A DNA stretch of 5,762 bases from Rhodobacteraceae bacterium UBA3087 (GTDB taxonomy: Bacteria; Pseudomonadota; Alphaproteobacteria; Rhodobacterales; Rhodobacteraceae), in the NCBI GenBank assembly GCA_002367285.1, contig DFBF01000322.1, positions 1 to 5,762 on the forward strand. The letters are read 5' to 3'. Of the stretch, positions 5,118 to 5,762 are shown in pieces. The position numbers were made by a program, and so were the translations under genes. The notes under the pieces were generated by a model, which saw nothing but the letters and a program-made list of their open reading frames with translations, had not been told where the DNA came from and searched no databases. Numbering within the stretch: position 1 is the stretch's first letter; each line of letters opens with the position of its first letter.

Positions 5118-5222
5118 ATGATCCTCATTTCTTGACTTGCGGTGTGGTGGACTTGACCCCACACCTATCCTACATATGTGCCATTAGCGCCTGTTTCAAA
5201 CCGCGCCTTCAAAGAGGTAACA
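5118..5222. promoter_or_regulatory. Divergent fxsA / tim44-like promoter region
   Basis: This 105-bp gap must serve both genes. For the rightward gene TTGACC (5153-5158) is a good -35; the best -10 at 16 bases is TATGTG (5175-5180), which is weak, as often in alphaproteobacteria. CTTGAC occurs twice, at 5131-5136 and 5152-5157, 21 bp apart. A palindrome ACATATGT lies at 5172-5179. The -35 sits inside the dyad annotated separately. Confidence 0.4.
5141..5165. repeat. Operator-like inverted repeat GGTGTGG-N11-CCACACC
   Basis: Perfect 7-base arms at 5141-5147 and 5159-5165, centres 18 bp apart, surround the candidate -35 of the tim44-like gene. No T-run follows, so it reads more as a protein-binding site than a terminator. 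No regulator gene is next to it and its role is unknown. Confidence 0.45.
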
Positions 5223-5762
5223 ATGAGCTCACCCGTGATCCAGCTTCTGGTCCTTGCCGGAATTGCAATTTTCCTGATCCTGCGTCTGCGCGATGTGCTT
5301 GGCACGCGCGAGGGGTTTGAGAAACCTCAGGTCACCCAGCAACCCGAGGCCCGACAAGGCCGCGCCAATTTCGAGGTGATCGAAGGCGGGCCGGATGCAG
5401 ATATCATCGACCATGTCGATGCCGACAGTGCCGCCGCAAAAGCGCTGGGCGCGATGAAGCAGGCCGATGGCAGCTTTGGCGTTGGCGACTTTCTGGGCGG
5501 CGCCCGCGGTGCCTATGAAATGATCCTGATGGGGTTTGAGGCCGGTGATCTGGCCAAGATCAAACCGTTCCTGTCCGATGACGTGTACGCAAGCTTTGCC
5601 GGCGTGGTTGAAGCCCGTGAAAAACAGGGCCTGACGATTGATGCGAATTTCGTGGGGGTCCGCGAGATGAAGCTGGTTGGCGCCGAATTTGATCCTACCA
5701 GCAAGGAAGGCGAAGTCACTGTGCGCTTTGTTGGCGAACAGACCTCGGTCGTGCGCGACAAG
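5223..5762 (+). CDS. Tim44/TimA-like inner-membrane protein (3' end outside window)
   Basis: Bacterial Tim44-domain proteins are related to the mitochondrial import-motor tether Tim44; in alphaproteobacteria (TimA in Caulobacter) they are membrane-associated, with incompletely known function. The window holds 180 codons; the gene runs past the right edge. Residues 5-20 form one hydrophobic N-terminal segment followed by RLRDVLGTREGFE (21-33), the usual beginning of this family: a membrane anchor with a positive cytoplasmic flank. A polar low-complexity linker (34-80) leads to the Tim44 domain, seen from FGVGDFLGGARGAYEMI (85-101) through the segment with LAKIKPFLSDDVYASF and into the beta-strand region at the edge. 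AAGAGG (5212-5217) lies five bases before the ATG. It is divergently transcribed from fxsA, a common arrangement in Rhodobacterales. Confidence 0.9.
   Translation, partial: MSSPVIQLLVLAGIAIFLILRLRDVLGTREGFEKPQVTQQPEARQGRANFEVIEGGPDADIIDHVDADSAAAKALGAMKQADGSFGVGDFLGGARGAYEMILMGFEAGDLAKIKPFLSDDVYASFAGVVEAREKQGLTIDANFVGVREMKLVGAEFDPTSKEGEVTVRFVGEQTSVVRDK

Noticed and set aside
5118..5162. 15-residue upstream extension of FxsA
   Set aside because: A good ribosome site lies directly before the ATG at 5117, and the extension is polar and covers the promoter dyad.

Overview
The window looks like a chromosomal core region of an alphaproteobacterium, most likely Rhodobacterales (Roseobacter/Rhodobacter relatives). 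The reasons are the moderately high G+C coding DNA (high 50s per cent by eye), the gene order maf-aroE-coaE-dnaQ facing secB, the neighbouring fxsA and tim44-like genes, and an isopentenyl-diphosphate isomerase whose sequence resembles, from memory, the Rhodobacter capsulatus enzyme. No mobile element, CRISPR array, tRNA or rRNA is visible, and I found no gene set that suggests an undescribed multi-gene system.

Layout. At the left edge a hemJ gene (protoporphyrinogen oxidase) runs leftward out of the window. A 408-bp gap without a credible gene (341-748) follows. It is AT-rich and holds two perfect DnaA boxes and one near-perfect one, a purine-rich AT-rich tract with triplet texture next to the first box, a 32-bp imperfect tandem repeat carrying the second box, and a small dyad. 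I read it as the chromosomal replication origin oriC, which in Caulobacter and other alphaproteobacteria lies in this neighbourhood beside hem and maf/aroE/coaE/dnaQ genes.

From 749 to 3495 four rightward genes form a tight operon with overlapping ends: maf (nucleotide pyrophosphatase), aroE (shikimate dehydrogenase, TTG start), coaE (dephospho-CoA kinase) and dnaQ (Pol III epsilon proofreading subunit). secB (export chaperone) runs leftward and converges on dnaQ with a 9-bp gap inside a small dyad. idi runs rightward and overlaps the 3' end of the leftward fxsA gene by 21 bp. A divergent intergenic region with a clear 7-bp-arm dyad separates fxsA from a tim44-like membrane protein gene that is cut by the right edge.

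Functionally this is housekeeping: replication initiation and proofreading, heme, aromatic amino acid, CoA and isoprenoid synthesis, and envelope/export functions. The most interesting part is the origin: its DnaA box, GC spacer and A-centred triplet tract are arranged like the basal unwinding element known from Bacillus subtilis. Its tandem repeat may be a lineage-specific origin element.
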